Source of the DNA: Paracoccus stylophorae
GTDB lineage: Bacteria > Pseudomonadota > Alphaproteobacteria > Rhodobacterales > Rhodobacteraceae
DNA: 64,000 nt
Direction of reading: 5' to 3'
NCBI RefSeq assembly: GCF_028553765.1
Contig: NZ_CP067134.1
Span: forward strand, 3,143,001 to 3,207,000
Part shown: piece after piece, positions 29,222 through 38,133 of the stretch
Position numbering within the stretch: the first letter of the stretch is position 1
Layout: each line of letters begins with the position of its first letter
Position numbers and translations under genes: made by a program
Notes under the pieces: generated by a model
The model's database searches: none
What the model was told of the DNA's origin: nothing
What the model saw: the letters and a program-made list of their open reading frames with translations, nothing else

Positions 29222-30157
29222 TCAATCCGGCCGGAGACTGGCGATGGATTGAGCAAGGCTTGCGAACTCGGCCTGAAGAAATCCCCGGAACCGCTTGACC
29301 GCCGGCCGCATCGGGCGGCCGGTGTGCCACACCAGGCTGAGCGCGCGTGCCGGGTGGCGGATCGGGATCGGCAGGGCCGTCATCGTCCTCAGATGCCTTT
29401 GCATGAACACGACCGAATAGGGCAGCACGGTCAGCGCCTCGGACCCGTTCAGCACGTTGACGATGGAGGCCAGCGTCCCGCCCGAAAAGCTGACCTTGAT
29501 ATCGGTCACGCCGATATCGGCCAGCACGGTCCTGAGGTCGCGATACAGCGCGCTGCCCGCCGCCGGCGTGATCCACGGATAGGCCGCGATGTCGCGCTGT
29601 TCGACGGATTTCCGCCGCGCCAGCGGATGGGCGTGCGAACAGGCGATGATATTGCGCCCCGGCAGGATCTCGACCCGCTCGAAACCCTGCCCGACCTCGC
29701 CCGGGACCAGCGGGCAGATCGCCAGGTCGATATTGCCGACGACAAGCTGTTCAAGCAGATCCTCGGTCTGGCCATAGCTCAGGTCGATCCGCACGTCGGG
29801 AAATGCCGTCTGGAACCCCGCGACCATGCCCGAAATCACGCCATCGGTGAAGATCGGCGTCCCCGCGACCCGCGCCGTGCCGGATTTGCCGCCGGCGTGG
29901 CGATCCACCGCCTGCCCGGCCCGTTCGGTCGCCTCGGCGACGGCGCGTCCCTGAACGGCAAGAATCCGGCACAACTCGGTCGGTCTGAGCGGGCGTTTGC
30001 CCTTTTCGAACAGCCGTGATCCGATCCGCGCCTCAAGCGCCGCCACCGTGCGGGATACGCTTGGCTGGGATTTGCCCAGATGCGCCGCGCCCTCGCCCAG
30101 CCCGCCATTGTCGATGATTGCGGCCAGCAGCCGCAGGTGATTTGGGTCGATCTGCAT
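29222..30157 (-). CDS. LysR-family transcriptional regulator
   Basis: A 311-residue LTTR. The N-terminal winged helix-turn-helix reads LAAIIDNGGLGEGAAHLGKS followed by QPSVSRTVAALEARIGSRLF. The C-terminal substrate-binding fold has GTARVAGTPIFTDGVISGM and LEQLVVGNIDLAICPL. The gene is transcribed away from the hydroxyquinol genes, the normal layout for an LTTR activating a catabolic operon in response to an aromatic intermediate. A perfect palindrome overlaps its own ATG, consistent with autorepression and divergent control. About 166 bp separate its stop from the MBL gene on the other strand, with nothing recognisable in between. Confidence 0.88.
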   Translation of the reverse strand: MQIDPNHLRLLAAIIDNGGLGEGAAHLGKSQPSVSRTVAALEARIGSRLFEKGKRPLRPTELCRILAVQGRAVAEATERAGQAVDRHAGGKSGTARVAGTPIFTDGVISGMVAGFQTAFPDVRIDLSYGQTEDLLEQLVVGNIDLAICPLVPGEVGQGFERVEILPGRNIIACSHAHPLARRKSVEQRDIAAYPWITPAAGSALYRDLRTVLADIGVTDIKVSFSGGTLASIVNVLNGSEALTVLPYSVVFMQRHLRTMTALPIPIRHPARALSLVWHTGRPMRPAVKRFRGFLQAEFASLAQSIASLRPD

Positions 30158-30171
30158 AACATCAGGTTATG
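30155..30171. promoter_or_regulatory. Palindromic LysR-type operator overlapping the regulator's start codon
   Basis: CATAAC-ATCAG-GTTATG is a perfect 6-5-6 inverted repeat containing the T-N11-A signature of LysR sites. Its left end is the ATG of the lysR gene (read on the minus strand), and it lies 86 bp before the maleylacetate reductase start. Confidence 0.55.
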
Positions 30172-30257
30172 TTCTTTTCCTGAAATTCGATCAAGCGTCG
30201 CGTTGCGGCATGATACCCTGTCCGAAATCAAACGCCCAAATCAACCGCGAGGACATC

Positions 30258-31331
30258 ATGGCCGACCAGACCGCGTCAGACACCATCGACAGCCAGGGCG
30301 TGCGGGTCCGTTTCGGCGCCGGAATGCGCCACCGGATCAGGGCAGAGGTCGAGCGGCTGAACTGCCGCCGCGCACTGGTCCTGTCAACGCCGCAGCAAAG
30401 CGAGGCGGCGCTGGAAATCGCCGAGTTGCTGGGACCGCTGGCGGCGGGGGTCTATGGCAAGGCCGCGATGCACACCCCGGTCAGTGTCAGCAAGGATGCG
30501 GCAGCCCACGCCCGAAGCGTCGATGCCGACTGCCTCGTGGCCATCGGCGGCGGCTCGACCACCGGGCTTGGCAAGGCGATCGCGCTGCGCACCGGTCTGC
30601 CGCAGATCGTCATCCCCACGACCTATGCCGGCAGCGAGGCGACGCCGATCCTGGGTCAGACCGAAGACGGGGTCAAAACCACGCTGAGCGATCCGGCCGT
30701 GCTGCCCGAGGTGATCCTGTACGACCCCGAACTGGTGCGCAGCCTGCCGGTCGGCATGACCGTGACTTCGGGCCTGAACGCCATGGCCCACGCCGCCGAG
30801 GCGCTGTATGCCACCGACCGCACCGCCCAGACCACGGCGCAGGCAATCGAGGGCTTGCAGGCCTTCGCAGACGGGTTGCCCAGGGTGATCCGCACCCCGG
30901 ACGATCTTGAGGCGCGGATGCAGACGCTGCGCGGCGCCTGGCTTTGCGGCACGGTTCTGGGCCGCGTCGGCATGGCGCTGCACCACAAGCTTTGCCATAC
31001 ACTGGGCGGGTCGTTCGACCTGCCGCATGCCGACACGCACGCGATCATTCTACCGCATGCCATCGCCTACAATGCCCGCGCCGTTCCTCATCTGTTGCAG
31101 CCGGTCTGCGACATCTTCGGGGACGAGAATGCGGGGCTGGCGCTGTATCGTTTTGCCAAGCGGGTCGATGCGCCGCTGGCGCTGAAATCCCTGGGGCTGA
31201 AAGAGGCGGATCTTGACCGGGCGACCGAGCTGGCCACGCAAAAACCCTATCCCAACCCGCAACCGGTCACGGCCAGGGATATCCGCGCCCTGTTGCAGGC
31301 CGCATGGGCGGGCGATGCGCCGGTCACCTGA
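30258..31331 (+). CDS. Maleylacetate reductase (iron-type alcohol dehydrogenase family)
   Basis: Reduces maleylacetate to 3-oxoadipate with NAD(P)H, the last dedicated step of hydroxyquinol degradation. The 357-residue protein has the dinucleotide-binding ADCLVAIGGGSTTGLGKAIA, then IVIPTTYAGSEATPILGQTE, typical of maleylacetate reductases, and VTSGLNAMAHAAEALYA. The C-terminal half has HHKLCHTLGGSFDLPHADTH and AIILPHAIAYN, the His-rich region that binds metal in other Fe-ADHs. The start at 30258 is used because the alignment begins there and GAGG lies 5 bp upstream; the frame is open back to 30210. It is first of three genes in the operon. Confidence 0.92.
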   Translation: MADQTASDTIDSQGVRVRFGAGMRHRIRAEVERLNCRRALVLSTPQQSEAALEIAELLGPLAAGVYGKAAMHTPVSVSKDAAAHARSVDADCLVAIGGGSTTGLGKAIALRTGLPQIVIPTTYAGSEATPILGQTEDGVKTTLSDPAVLPEVILYDPELVRSLPVGMTVTSGLNAMAHAAEALYATDRTAQTTAQAIEGLQAFADGLPRVIRTPDDLEARMQTLRGAWLCGTVLGRVGMALHHKLCHTLGGSFDLPHADTHAIILPHAIAYNARAVPHLLQPVCDIFGDENAGLALYRFAKRVDAPLALKSLGLKEADLDRATELATQKPYPNPQPVTARDIRALLQAAWAGDAPVT

Positions 31332-31370
31332 TTAGCGTGCCGAACATATCCAATCCGGAGGAGACCCAAC

Positions 31371-33128
31371 ATGAGTGATATCACCACCGACGTGCTTGTC
31401 ATCGGCACCGGCCCCGCGGGGGCGGCCACGGCCGCCCTGCTGTCCAGCTACGGGGTCGAGAACATGGCCATCAACCGCTATCGCTGGCTGGCCAACACGC
31501 CGCGGGCGCATATCACCAACCAGCGCACGATGGAGGTGCTGCGCGATCTGGGCCGCGACGTCGAGAACGAAGCCTACATGTTCGCCACGCATCAGGATCT
31601 GATGGGCGAGAACGTGTTTTGCGAAAGCCTGGCCGGCGAAGAGATCGGGCGCATGACCGCCTGGGGCAACAACCCGCTAAGCCAGGCCGAACACAAGCTG
31701 TCCAGCCCGACGCAGATGAACGACCTGCCCCAGACCTTCATGGAACCCTTGCTGTTCAAGACAGCCTGCCAGCGCGGCACGCAGGCACGCATGTCGACCG
31801 AATACCTGTCTCACGAACAGGATGCGGACGGCGTCACCACCACCTGCCTCGACCGGCTGTCGGGCAAGGAATTCACGATCCGGTCGAAATACCTGGTCGG
31901 CGCGGATGGCGGCAAGTCGCTGGTGGCCGAACATCTGGATTTGCCCTTCGACGGGCAGATGGCGGTCGGCGGGTCGATGAACATCGTGTTCCGCGCCGAT
32001 CTTGCCAAATACGTCGCGCACCGGCCATCGGTGCTTTACTGGGTGATGCAACCCGGCGCGGATGTGGGCGGCATCGGCATGGGGCTGGTGCGGATGGTGC
32101 GGCCGTGGAACGAATGGCTGATCGTCTGGGGTTACGACATCAACGAACCCGCCCCCGAGGTGGACGACGAACTGGCCACGCGGGTCGCGCGCCAGCTGGT
32201 CGGCGACCCCGATCTGGAGATCGAGCTGCTCAGCGCGAACACCTGGACGGTGAACAATTTCTATGCGACGAAAACCGCCAAGGGCCGCGTGTTCTGCATG
32301 GGCGACGCGATCCACCGCCATCCGCCGTCGAACGGGCTGGGCTCGAACACCTCGATTCAGGACGCCTTCAACCTGGCGTGGAAACTGGCGATGGTGCTGA
32401 AGGGTCAGGCCGGCGAACGGTTGCTGGACAGCTATGACGCCGAACGCGCGCCCATCGCCAAGCAGATCGTGACCCGCGCGAACAAGTCGATCACCGAGAC
32501 GAAGCCGATCTTCGACGCCCTGGGGATGAGCGAGGGCGTCCGCCCCGAGGTGATGCAGCAGAACCTGGAAGCCCGCAGCGACGCCACGCCCGAGGCCGAA
32601 CGGCAGCGCGAGGCGATCCGGCAGGCGATCGCCTTCAAGAAATACGAATTCGACGCCCACGGGGTCGAGATGAACCAGCGTTATCGCTCGGACGCGGTGC
32701 TGCCCGAGGATCAGCCCGAGCCGCCCTTTCAGAAGGACGCCGAACTGCATTACCAGCCGACCACCTGGCCCGGCGCCCGCCTGCCCCATGCCTGGGTCTA
32801 TCGTCACGACACCGGCGCGGCGGTCTCGACGCTGGATCTGTGCGGGCACGGCGTCTTCAGCCTGCTGACCGGCATCGGCGGCGAGGCGTGGCAGGACGCG
32901 GCCAGGGCCGTTGGCGACGATCTGGGCGTGACGGTGCAGGTCCATGTCATCGGCCCGCGCCGCGATCATGTCGATCACACCGGCGACTGGGCGCGCATCC
33001 GCGAAATCACCGATTCGGGCTGCCTGCTGGTGCGCCCGGATCATCACGTGGCCTGGCGCCGCGAACGCATGGTCGATGATCCGCAAGGCCAACTGGCCAC
33101 GGCGATGAAAGCCATTCTGGACAGATAG
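31371..33128 (+). CDS. FAD-dependent aromatic hydroxylase (TfdB/phenol-hydroxylase type), probable resorcinol hydroxylase
   Basis: A 585-residue class A flavin monooxygenase. The FAD-binding start is DVLVIGTGPAGAATAALLSS, the DG motif is SKYLVGADGGKSLVAE, and the GD motif is RVFCMGDAIHRHPPSNGLGS. The next helix, NTSIQDAFNLAWKLAMVL, and a C-terminal thioredoxin-like domain complete the 2,4-dichlorophenol 6-monooxygenase/phenol 2-monooxygenase architecture. Because it lies between maleylacetate reductase and hydroxyquinol dioxygenase, its likely job is to hydroxylate resorcinol (or another dihydric phenol) to hydroxyquinol. A chlorophenol substrate is an alternative. Ribosome-binding sequence ggagga lies upstream of the ATG. 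Confidence 0.87.
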   Translation: MSDITTDVLVIGTGPAGAATAALLSSYGVENMAINRYRWLANTPRAHITNQRTMEVLRDLGRDVENEAYMFATHQDLMGENVFCESLAGEEIGRMTAWGNNPLSQAEHKLSSPTQMNDLPQTFMEPLLFKTACQRGTQARMSTEYLSHEQDADGVTTTCLDRLSGKEFTIRSKYLVGADGGKSLVAEHLDLPFDGQMAVGGSMNIVFRADLAKYVAHRPSVLYWVMQPGADVGGIGMGLVRMVRPWNEWLIVWGYDINEPAPEVDDELATRVARQLVGDPDLEIELLSANTWTVNNFYATKTAKGRVFCMGDAIHRHPPSNGLGSNTSIQDAFNLAWKLAMVLKGQAGERLLDSYDAERAPIAKQIVTRANKSITETKPIFDALGMSEGVRPEVMQQNLEARSDATPEAERQREAIRQAIAFKKYEFDAHGVEMNQRYRSDAVLPEDQPEPPFQKDAELHYQPTTWPGARLPHAWVYRHDTGAAVSTLDLCGHGVFSLLTGIGGEAWQDAARAVGDDLGVTVQVHVIGPRRDHVDHTGDWARIREITDSGCLLVRPDHHVAWRRERMVDDPQGQLATAMKAILDR

Positions 33129-33178
33129 ACAGGTGCGGGGGCGGCCGCCCCTTTGCCGTCATCAGGAGGACGCAAACC

Positions 33179-34033
33179 ATGTCTCGATATTTCACCGAAG
33201 ACGACTCCGTCGCCACCGTCAACGCCCGGATGGGCGATCACATCGACCCGCGCCTGCGCCAGGTCATGGCCTCGCTGGTGCGCCACCTGCACGCCTTTGC
33301 CAAGGATGTCGAGTTGCGGCAGGAGGAATGGGATCTGGCCATCGATTTCCTGACCGCGACGGGCAGGATCTGTTCGGACGAACGGCAGGAATTCATCCTG
33401 CTGTCCGATGTGCTGGGCTTTTCGATGCTGGTCGATGCGATCAACAACCGCCGTCCGCAAGGCGCGACCGAGAACACCGTTTTCGGCCCGTTTCACGTCG
33501 ATGGCGCGCCCGAGCTTGAGATGGGGGCGAACATCTCGCTTGACGGCAAGGGCGAACGCTGCCTGTTTTTCGGCAAGGTCGTCGATCTTCGGGGTCGGCC
33601 GGTCGAAGGCGCGCGGCTGGACCTGTGGTCGGACAATGCCGATGGCTATTACGATGTCCAGCAACCGGACGTGCAGCCGAAATGGAACAACCGCGGCGTC
33701 TTTACCACAGGGCCGGACGGGCTTTACCGGTTCTACGGGATCAAGCCGGTGTCCTACCCGATCCCCGACGACGGCCCGGTGGGCAAGATGCTGGCCAGCC
33801 TGGGGCGCCATCCCTATCGCCCGGCGCATATGCATTACCTTGTCACCGCGCCCGGCTTTCAGAAGATCGTCACCCATACGTTCGTGGCCGAGGACGACTA
33901 TCTGGATTCCGACACGGTGTTCGGCGTGAAAGAGACGCTGATCGCCTCGTTCGAAAGGGTGGACGACGGCGATGCGGTGTGGCGTTCGCAATTCGATTTC
34001 GTGATGACCCCGGAACAAGAGGTCGCCGCGTAA
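33179..34033 (+). CDS. Hydroxyquinol 1,2-dioxygenase (intradiol)
   Basis: A 284-residue Fe(III) intradiol dioxygenase that opens hydroxyquinol (1,2,4-trihydroxybenzene) to maleylacetate. The N-terminal dimer domain contains EEWDLAIDFLTATGRICSDE and FSMLVDAINNRRPQGATENT. The catalytic domain has NTVFGPFHVDGAPE, then DLWSDNADGYYDVQQPDVQP with an iron Tyr, and HPYRPAHMHYLVTAPGFQKI with the second Tyr and the His ligands. This pattern fits hydroxyquinol and chlorocatechol dioxygenases better than catechol 1,2-dioxygenase. Ribosome-binding sequence aggagg precedes the ATG. The product feeds the maleylacetate reductase of the same operon. Confidence 0.92.
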   Translation: MSRYFTEDDSVATVNARMGDHIDPRLRQVMASLVRHLHAFAKDVELRQEEWDLAIDFLTATGRICSDERQEFILLSDVLGFSMLVDAINNRRPQGATENTVFGPFHVDGAPELEMGANISLDGKGERCLFFGKVVDLRGRPVEGARLDLWSDNADGYYDVQQPDVQPKWNNRGVFTTGPDGLYRFYGIKPVSYPIPDDGPVGKMLASLGRHPYRPAHMHYLVTAPGFQKIVTHTFVAEDDYLDSDTVFGVKETLIASFERVDDGDAVWRSQFDFVMTPEQEVAA

Positions 34034-34088
34034 CCCCGGCGGCTTGTCGTCTGCTGCGCGACCGGGTGCGACAACCCCGCCGGGCAAG

Positions 34089-34121
34089 AAAAAGCCGCCG
34101 CGCCGGACCTGGCGCGGCGGC
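34089..34121 (-). terminator. Rho-independent terminator of the amidohydrolase operon
   Basis: On the minus strand an 11-bp perfect stem (GCCGCCGCGCC with its complement, loop of 6) is followed by five T residues, starting 7 bp after the amidohydrolase stop. A second hairpin at 34035-34084 (CCCGGCGG-TTGTCG arms, no T-tract) may end the plus-strand hydroxyquinol operon. Confidence 0.85.
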
Positions 34122-34127
34122 GTCGGT

Positions 34128-35945
34128 TTACTGCTGCGTGAACGCACCTTGATAGTTCGCCACCGGCGACCAGTCGGGGCTGACCGCGGGCAGCGGCTCG
34201 GGCGCGAACTCGGCGAAGGGTTCGGCCGCATAGACGATGTTGCCGCCCGTCACCGTCAGCACGGATTCAAGACCCATGATCTCTTCCTCGGGGACCGAGA
34301 AATAGTCATCCGACAGGATCGCGAAATCGGCATACATGCCTTCCTCGATCTTGCCCTTCACGTCCTCTTCCTGCGAGAACCAGGCGCTGCCCGAGGTGAA
34401 GATCTCAAGCGCCTCTTCGCGCGACAGCTTGTTGGCGTCGTCCCACAATTGCAGGCCGCCGACCGTCTTGCCCGTCACCAGCCAGTAAAGCGAGGGCCAG
34501 GGGTCATAGCTGCTGACGCGGGTCCCATCGGTTCCGGCGCCGACCGGGATGTCCATGTCCAGCATCTTGCGCACCGGGGGTGCCGCCACCGCAGCCTCGG
34601 CGCCATAGCGGTCGACGAAATATTCGCCGGCAAAGGCCATGCGGTCCTGAATGGCGATCCCGCCGCCCATCGCCTTGATCCGCTCCAGCTCGGCATCGCG
34701 GACGGTTTCGGCATGGTCGATGACCCATCGCGGGGCGAACTTGCCCTGCTCCTCGGCCACCTGCTCGAACACGTCCATGATCAGCGCGATGCTGTCGCCA
34801 TAGGTCGCGTGCTGGCGCAGCGGCCATCCGGCCTCGACCAGCTGCGTCGTGACCTCGTGCAGGTCTTCCTCGGGGGTCTGACCCTCGGCCTTGCGCTCTT
34901 CAAGGTCGGGGGCGGGCGCCAAAAAGTTTTCCCAGTCGCCGACGCTGTGGACCAGGAATTCGCCGCCGCCTTCCAGCTCGTAGCCATGCTCCAGATGCAC
35001 GTCCTCGTTGGTGCCCACCTCGTTATTGGCGATCCACTCGGCAAAATCCTCGGCCTCCTTGCCGGCTTCCTGCGCAAAGAGGTAATAGCTTACCCGCAGC
35101 GGCAGACCGTCATTGGTCGCGATGTTCTTCGAGCCGACATAATCCTCGGGAAAGACATGCCCGCCGCCGCCCGCGTCGATGGACGAGGTCATGCCCAGCC
35201 GGTTCAGCTCGCGATAGAAATGTTTGGTCGAGTTAACCATGTCCTCTTCCGACAGCTGCGGCAGCTTGCCGATGGTGCTGTAAAGAATGGACGGGTTCGG
35301 CTCGGCGTGCAGGATCGCGCCGCCCCCCTCCAGGAACTCGATCCGCGATCCGTCGGCGGTCTCGGTCTCGGGGGTATAGCCCAGCGCCTCGACGCCGGCC
35401 TGGTTCAAAAAACCCTGGCTGTACAGGAACAGCACGAAGACCGGCGTATCGGGCGCCGCCTCGTTCAGCTCTTCGACCGTCGGCATCCGCTGTTCCTCGA
35501 ACTGATAGGGCGACCAGCCGCCGATGACGCGGACCCATTCGCCCTCGGGCACACGCTCGGCCTCGGTGCGGATGCGGTCCAGCGCCTCTTTCAGCGTGGG
35601 AATCCCGTCCCACCGGGTTTCGAGGTTATAGAAACGTCCGCCCCGGATCTGATGGGAATGGGAATCGTTAAGCCCCGGAATGACCGTGCGGCCATCGGCG
35701 TCGATGACTTGCGTGTCGTCGCCGCGATAGGCGTCCATGTCGGCATCGTCGCCGATTTCCACGAAAAGCCCGTCGCGGACGGCAAAGGCCGTGGCCGCGG
35801 ACTGGTCGTCCGCGCCCGTGAAGACGGTGCCCGCATTCGTGACAATCAGATCGGCAGGCTGCTGATCCTGGGCCAGGGCGGGCGTGCCGGCGACAAGCGC
35901 GGCGACCGCCACGGTCCGCAGACCGGTGGTTCTGAACGATAGCAT
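34128..35945 (-). CDS. Exported amidohydrolase, YtcJ-like
   Basis: A 605-residue metal-dependent hydrolase with signal peptide (TTGLRTVAVAALVAGTPALA). The amidohydrolase-3/YtcJ family features are DLIVTNAGTVFTGADDQSAA, the metal motif IPGLNDSHSHQIRGG (the usual H-x-H appears as HSH), a later WVIDHAETV and DIPVGAGTDGTRVSS with the metal Asp. A C-terminal beta-sandwich segment reads ADFAILSDDYFSVPEEEI. The natural substrates of YtcJ proteins are mostly unknown, including amides and formyl derivatives. It is last of a minus-strand set with isochorismatase-like, WrbA, DoxX and MhqO-like genes, so a role in handling aromatic or quinone by-products is plausible. Confidence 0.85.
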   Translation of the reverse strand: MLSFRTTGLRTVAVAALVAGTPALAQDQQPADLIVTNAGTVFTGADDQSAATAFAVRDGLFVEIGDDADMDAYRGDDTQVIDADGRTVIPGLNDSHSHQIRGGRFYNLETRWDGIPTLKEALDRIRTEAERVPEGEWVRVIGGWSPYQFEEQRMPTVEELNEAAPDTPVFVLFLYSQGFLNQAGVEALGYTPETETADGSRIEFLEGGGAILHAEPNPSILYSTIGKLPQLSEEDMVNSTKHFYRELNRLGMTSSIDAGGGGHVFPEDYVGSKNIATNDGLPLRVSYYLFAQEAGKEAEDFAEWIANNEVGTNEDVHLEHGYELEGGGEFLVHSVGDWENFLAPAPDLEERKAEGQTPEEDLHEVTTQLVEAGWPLRQHATYGDSIALIMDVFEQVAEEQGKFAPRWVIDHAETVRDAELERIKAMGGGIAIQDRMAFAGEYFVDRYGAEAAVAAPPVRKMLDMDIPVGAGTDGTRVSSYDPWPSLYWLVTGKTVGGLQLWDDANKLSREEALEIFTSGSAWFSQEEDVKGKIEEGMYADFAILSDDYFSVPEEEIMGLESVLTVTGGNIVYAAEPFAEFAPEPLPAVSPDWSPVANYQGAFTQQ

Positions 35946-36036
35946 CGTATTCTCCTGGTTTCAGGGGGTGAAGCCGGCCGCGCCACAGCGCGACCGGTCG
36001 TGTTTCAGGCCTGTCCCGGGGAACAGGGCATTGGAC

Positions 36037-36858
36037 TTACTGGCTGTCCTGCTGACCGTCTTCGCTGCCGGTCGCGGCTTCCTGCGCGCGGTTGAAGCTT
36101 TCGGTCACGGCGCGATAGCCGGGCGACACCTCGCCATACAGCGCGCCCCACTCGGCGGCATCGGGACGGTTCCAGGTGCGGTGCGTCTCGCTGAGGAAGG
36201 TGTTGGTGGTCATGGGTTCGACCCCTGCCGCCACCATCCGCGCAAGCGCCGCGTCCGACGCCATCTGGCTGACATCGCCCGAGGCGTCCATCACGACAAC
36301 CACCTCATAGCCGTCCGCAAGGGCCTGCAACGCCGGGAAGGCGACGCAAACGCTTGTCCAGACGCCGGCGATGACCAGCGTCTTGCGGCCCGTCGCCTCG
36401 ACAGCGGCGACGAAATCGGCGTTGTCCCAGGAACTGACCTCGCCCTGACGCGCGACATATTGCGCATCGTCGTCAGCTTCCAGCAGCTCGACCAGTTCCT
36501 CCATCAGCGGCCCGTTCGAGCCGTTGGGCTCGGACGCGGTATAGATGATCGGGATGTCGGCCTGTTCTGCGATCTTGGCCAGTGCGACGGTGTTGCGGCG
36601 CAGCTCCGAGATCTCGATGTCGTTTACCGTCTGGAACAGGCCCGTCTGGTGATCCAGCAGCAGCAGGACCGCGTCGGTGGGATCGTAAAGCGCGGCGTTC
36701 GCGGCCTCGGTCGGCTCTTTCGACAGACCCTGCAGATGCAGGGGCTGGCTGGTATCCTGCGCCTGCGCCGCGGTGAACGCGACCGGCTGCATCAGCATCG
36801 CTGCGGCCGTCCCAATTGCCAGGAATGTCCGGCCAAGCTTGATCGTGGATCTCGTAAT
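36037..36858 (-). CDS. Exported isochorismatase-fold (YcaC-like) cysteine hydrolase; start codon unclear
   Basis: The protein has a signal peptide (LGRTFLAIGTAAAMLMQPVA), then an isochorismatase domain: AVLLLLDHQTGLFQTV with the catalytic Asp, a Lys region, and VIAGVWTSVCVAFPALQAL with the catalytic Cys. This matches the YcaC family of unknown amidase-like hydrolases, which are normally cytoplasmic. Export is unusual. The start is puzzling: an AAGGAG box is followed within 3 bp by ATT (36858) at the point where the leader should begin. No ATG, GTG or TTG is near, although the frame is open back to 37035. Non-standard initiation or a lost start codon is possible. A gap of about 210 bp before it may hold its own promoter. 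Confidence 0.75.
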   Translation of the reverse strand: MTRSTIKLGRTFLAIGTAAAMLMQPVAFTAAQAQDTSQPLHLQGLSKEPTEAANAALYDPTDAVLLLLDHQTGLFQTVNDIEISELRRNTVALAKIAEQADIPIIYTASEPNGSNGPLMEELVELLEADDDAQYVARQGEVSSWDNADFVAAVEATGRKTLVIAGVWTSVCVAFPALQALADGYEVVVVMDASGDVSQMASDAALARMVAAGVEPMTTNTFLSETHRTWNRPDAAEWGALYGEVSPGYRAVTESFNRAQEAATGSEDGQQDSQ

Positions 36859-37071
36859 CGTCTCCTTGGGGTTGGGGAGTGGCCCGCGGCCCGCCACGCC
36901 GGGGGCCGTCGGGAAAGGTAACTTGCCGACCGACAACCGTTGCCAATGTCGGTTCGGGTTCCAGCAGCACTGCCAGACGCCGAAGGCGGTCGCCTTCAGG
37001 CATTGCGGGCGGTCAGGTGGCGGCAAGCCGGCCATCCACCCGACCGATACGGAACCGATGCGGGGCGTCGC

Positions 37072-37662
37072 TCAGCCCAGCTTGCCCGCGACCTCGACCA
37101 GGCGGCGGGTCTGGTGGCCGATGGCGGATTTGACCTCGTCGGTGAACTCGGCGCCCTGCGAATGGCTGTAGCCATAGGGGTTGCCGCCGGTCTTGAAGAT
37201 CACCTCGTCGGTATAGCCCGGCGCCACCACGAACCCGCCCCAGTGCATCACCGTGGTATAGAAGGACACCAGCGTCGTTTCCTGCCCGCCATGCGGGTTC
37301 TGGGCCGAGGTCATGGCCGAGACCGGCTTGCCGGCCAGTCCGCCCTTGGCCCAGATGCCGCCCAGCGTGTCGATGAAGGCGCGCATCTGGCTGGCCATCA
37401 CGCCGAACCGCGTCGGCGCCGAGATCAGATAGGCGTTGGCCCATTCCATGTCCTCGGCCGTGGCCTCGGGGATGTCGGCGGTCTTTTCGGCCTGGGCCTT
37501 CCAGGCGTCCTGGCTGTTGATTGCCGCCTCGGGCGCGGTCTCGGGCGCCTTCAGCAGCCGCACCTCGGCCCCGGCGGCCTTCGCCGCCTCGGCCGCGATC
37601 GAGGCCATCTGGTGGTTGGTGCCATAGGTCGAATAATAGATGATGGCGAGTTTGACGGACAT
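37072..37662 (-). CDS. wrbA: NAD(P)H:quinone oxidoreductase, WrbA type
   Basis: A 196-residue flavodoxin-like enzyme that reduces quinones by two electrons, avoiding semiquinones. The FMN phosphate loop is [23 protein letters not shown]-ring contacts lie in [20 protein letters not shown] and in [20 protein letters not shown]. The [12 protein letters not shown] segment is diagnostic for WrbA. The start at 37662 is supported by ggagg 6 bp upstream; longer frames upstream are not protein-like. It follows DoxX by about 40 bp on the same strand. In Firmicutes, such quinone reductases are co-regulated with MhqO and DoxX homologues in defence against hydroquinones. Confidence 0.93.
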   Translation of the reverse strand: MSVKLAIIYYSTYGTNHQMASIAAEAAKAAGAEVRLLKAPETAPEAAINSQDAWKAQAEKTADIPEATAEDMEWANAYLISAPTRFGVMASQMRAFIDTLGGIWAKGGLAGKPVSAMTSAQNPHGGQETTLVSFYTTVMHWGGFVVAPGYTDEVIFKTGGNPYGYSHSQGAEFTDEVKSAIGHQTRRLVEVAGKLG

Positions 37663-37702
37663 CTTGCCTCCTTCAGGGGTCAGGGTTGAAATCGGTGACG
37701 GA

Positions 37703-38107
37703 TCAGGCGCGGCTGCGTTCGGCGCGCAGCGCGTCCAGGCTCCACGGGCCGGGGCCGGCGAAGACCAGGTACAGGAACACGAAGCAGTAGAGGATCGCCG
37801 CATCGCCGCGGTTGATCACGGGATAGAAGCTTTCCGGCGCGTGTCCGATGAAATAGGCCGCCGCCGCCATGCCCGAGGTCAAAAACGCGACCGGGCGGGT
37901 GAACAGCCCCACGATCAGCAACGCGCCGCCGAACAGCTCGATGATCCCGGCGATCCAGCCCAGCGACCAGGCGGGGGGCGTGCCGCCGGTATCGGGAAAG
38001 CCCAGGATCTTGTCGGTGCCATGGGCGAAAAAGATCAGCGCGGCCATGATCCGCAGCACGCTGAGCATGCGCGGCGCCCAGACGGTTTCAAGGTGGTGGG
38101 TGTCCAT
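37703..38107 (-). CDS. DoxX-family membrane protein
   Basis: A 134-residue protein with four hydrophobic helices: [20 protein letters not shown], then [40 protein letters not shown] and [15 protein letters not shown]. This is the DoxX/SURF4-like layout, and HGTDKILGF near the first helix is typical. MhqP of Bacillus subtilis, encoded with the dioxygenase-like MhqO, is a DoxX protein induced by quinones, and here the gene directly follows an MhqO-like gene. It may sense or limit redox stress at the membrane; the molecular function is not known. Confidence 0.85.
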   Translation of the reverse strand: MDTHHLETVWAPRMLSVLRIMAALIFFAHGTDKILGFPDTGGTPPAWSLGWIAGIIELFGGALLIVGLFTRPVAFLTSGMAAAAYFIGHAPESFYPVINRGDAAILYCFVFLYLVFAGPGPWSLDALRAERSRA

Positions 38108-38133
38108 GATGTCTCTCCTTTTCTTGCGGTCGG

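Noticed and set aside
26809..29256. An 815-codon minus-strand open frame opposite the oxidase and MBL genes
   Set aside because: No recognisable domain, biased composition; both plus-strand genes have signal peptides and catalytic motifs.
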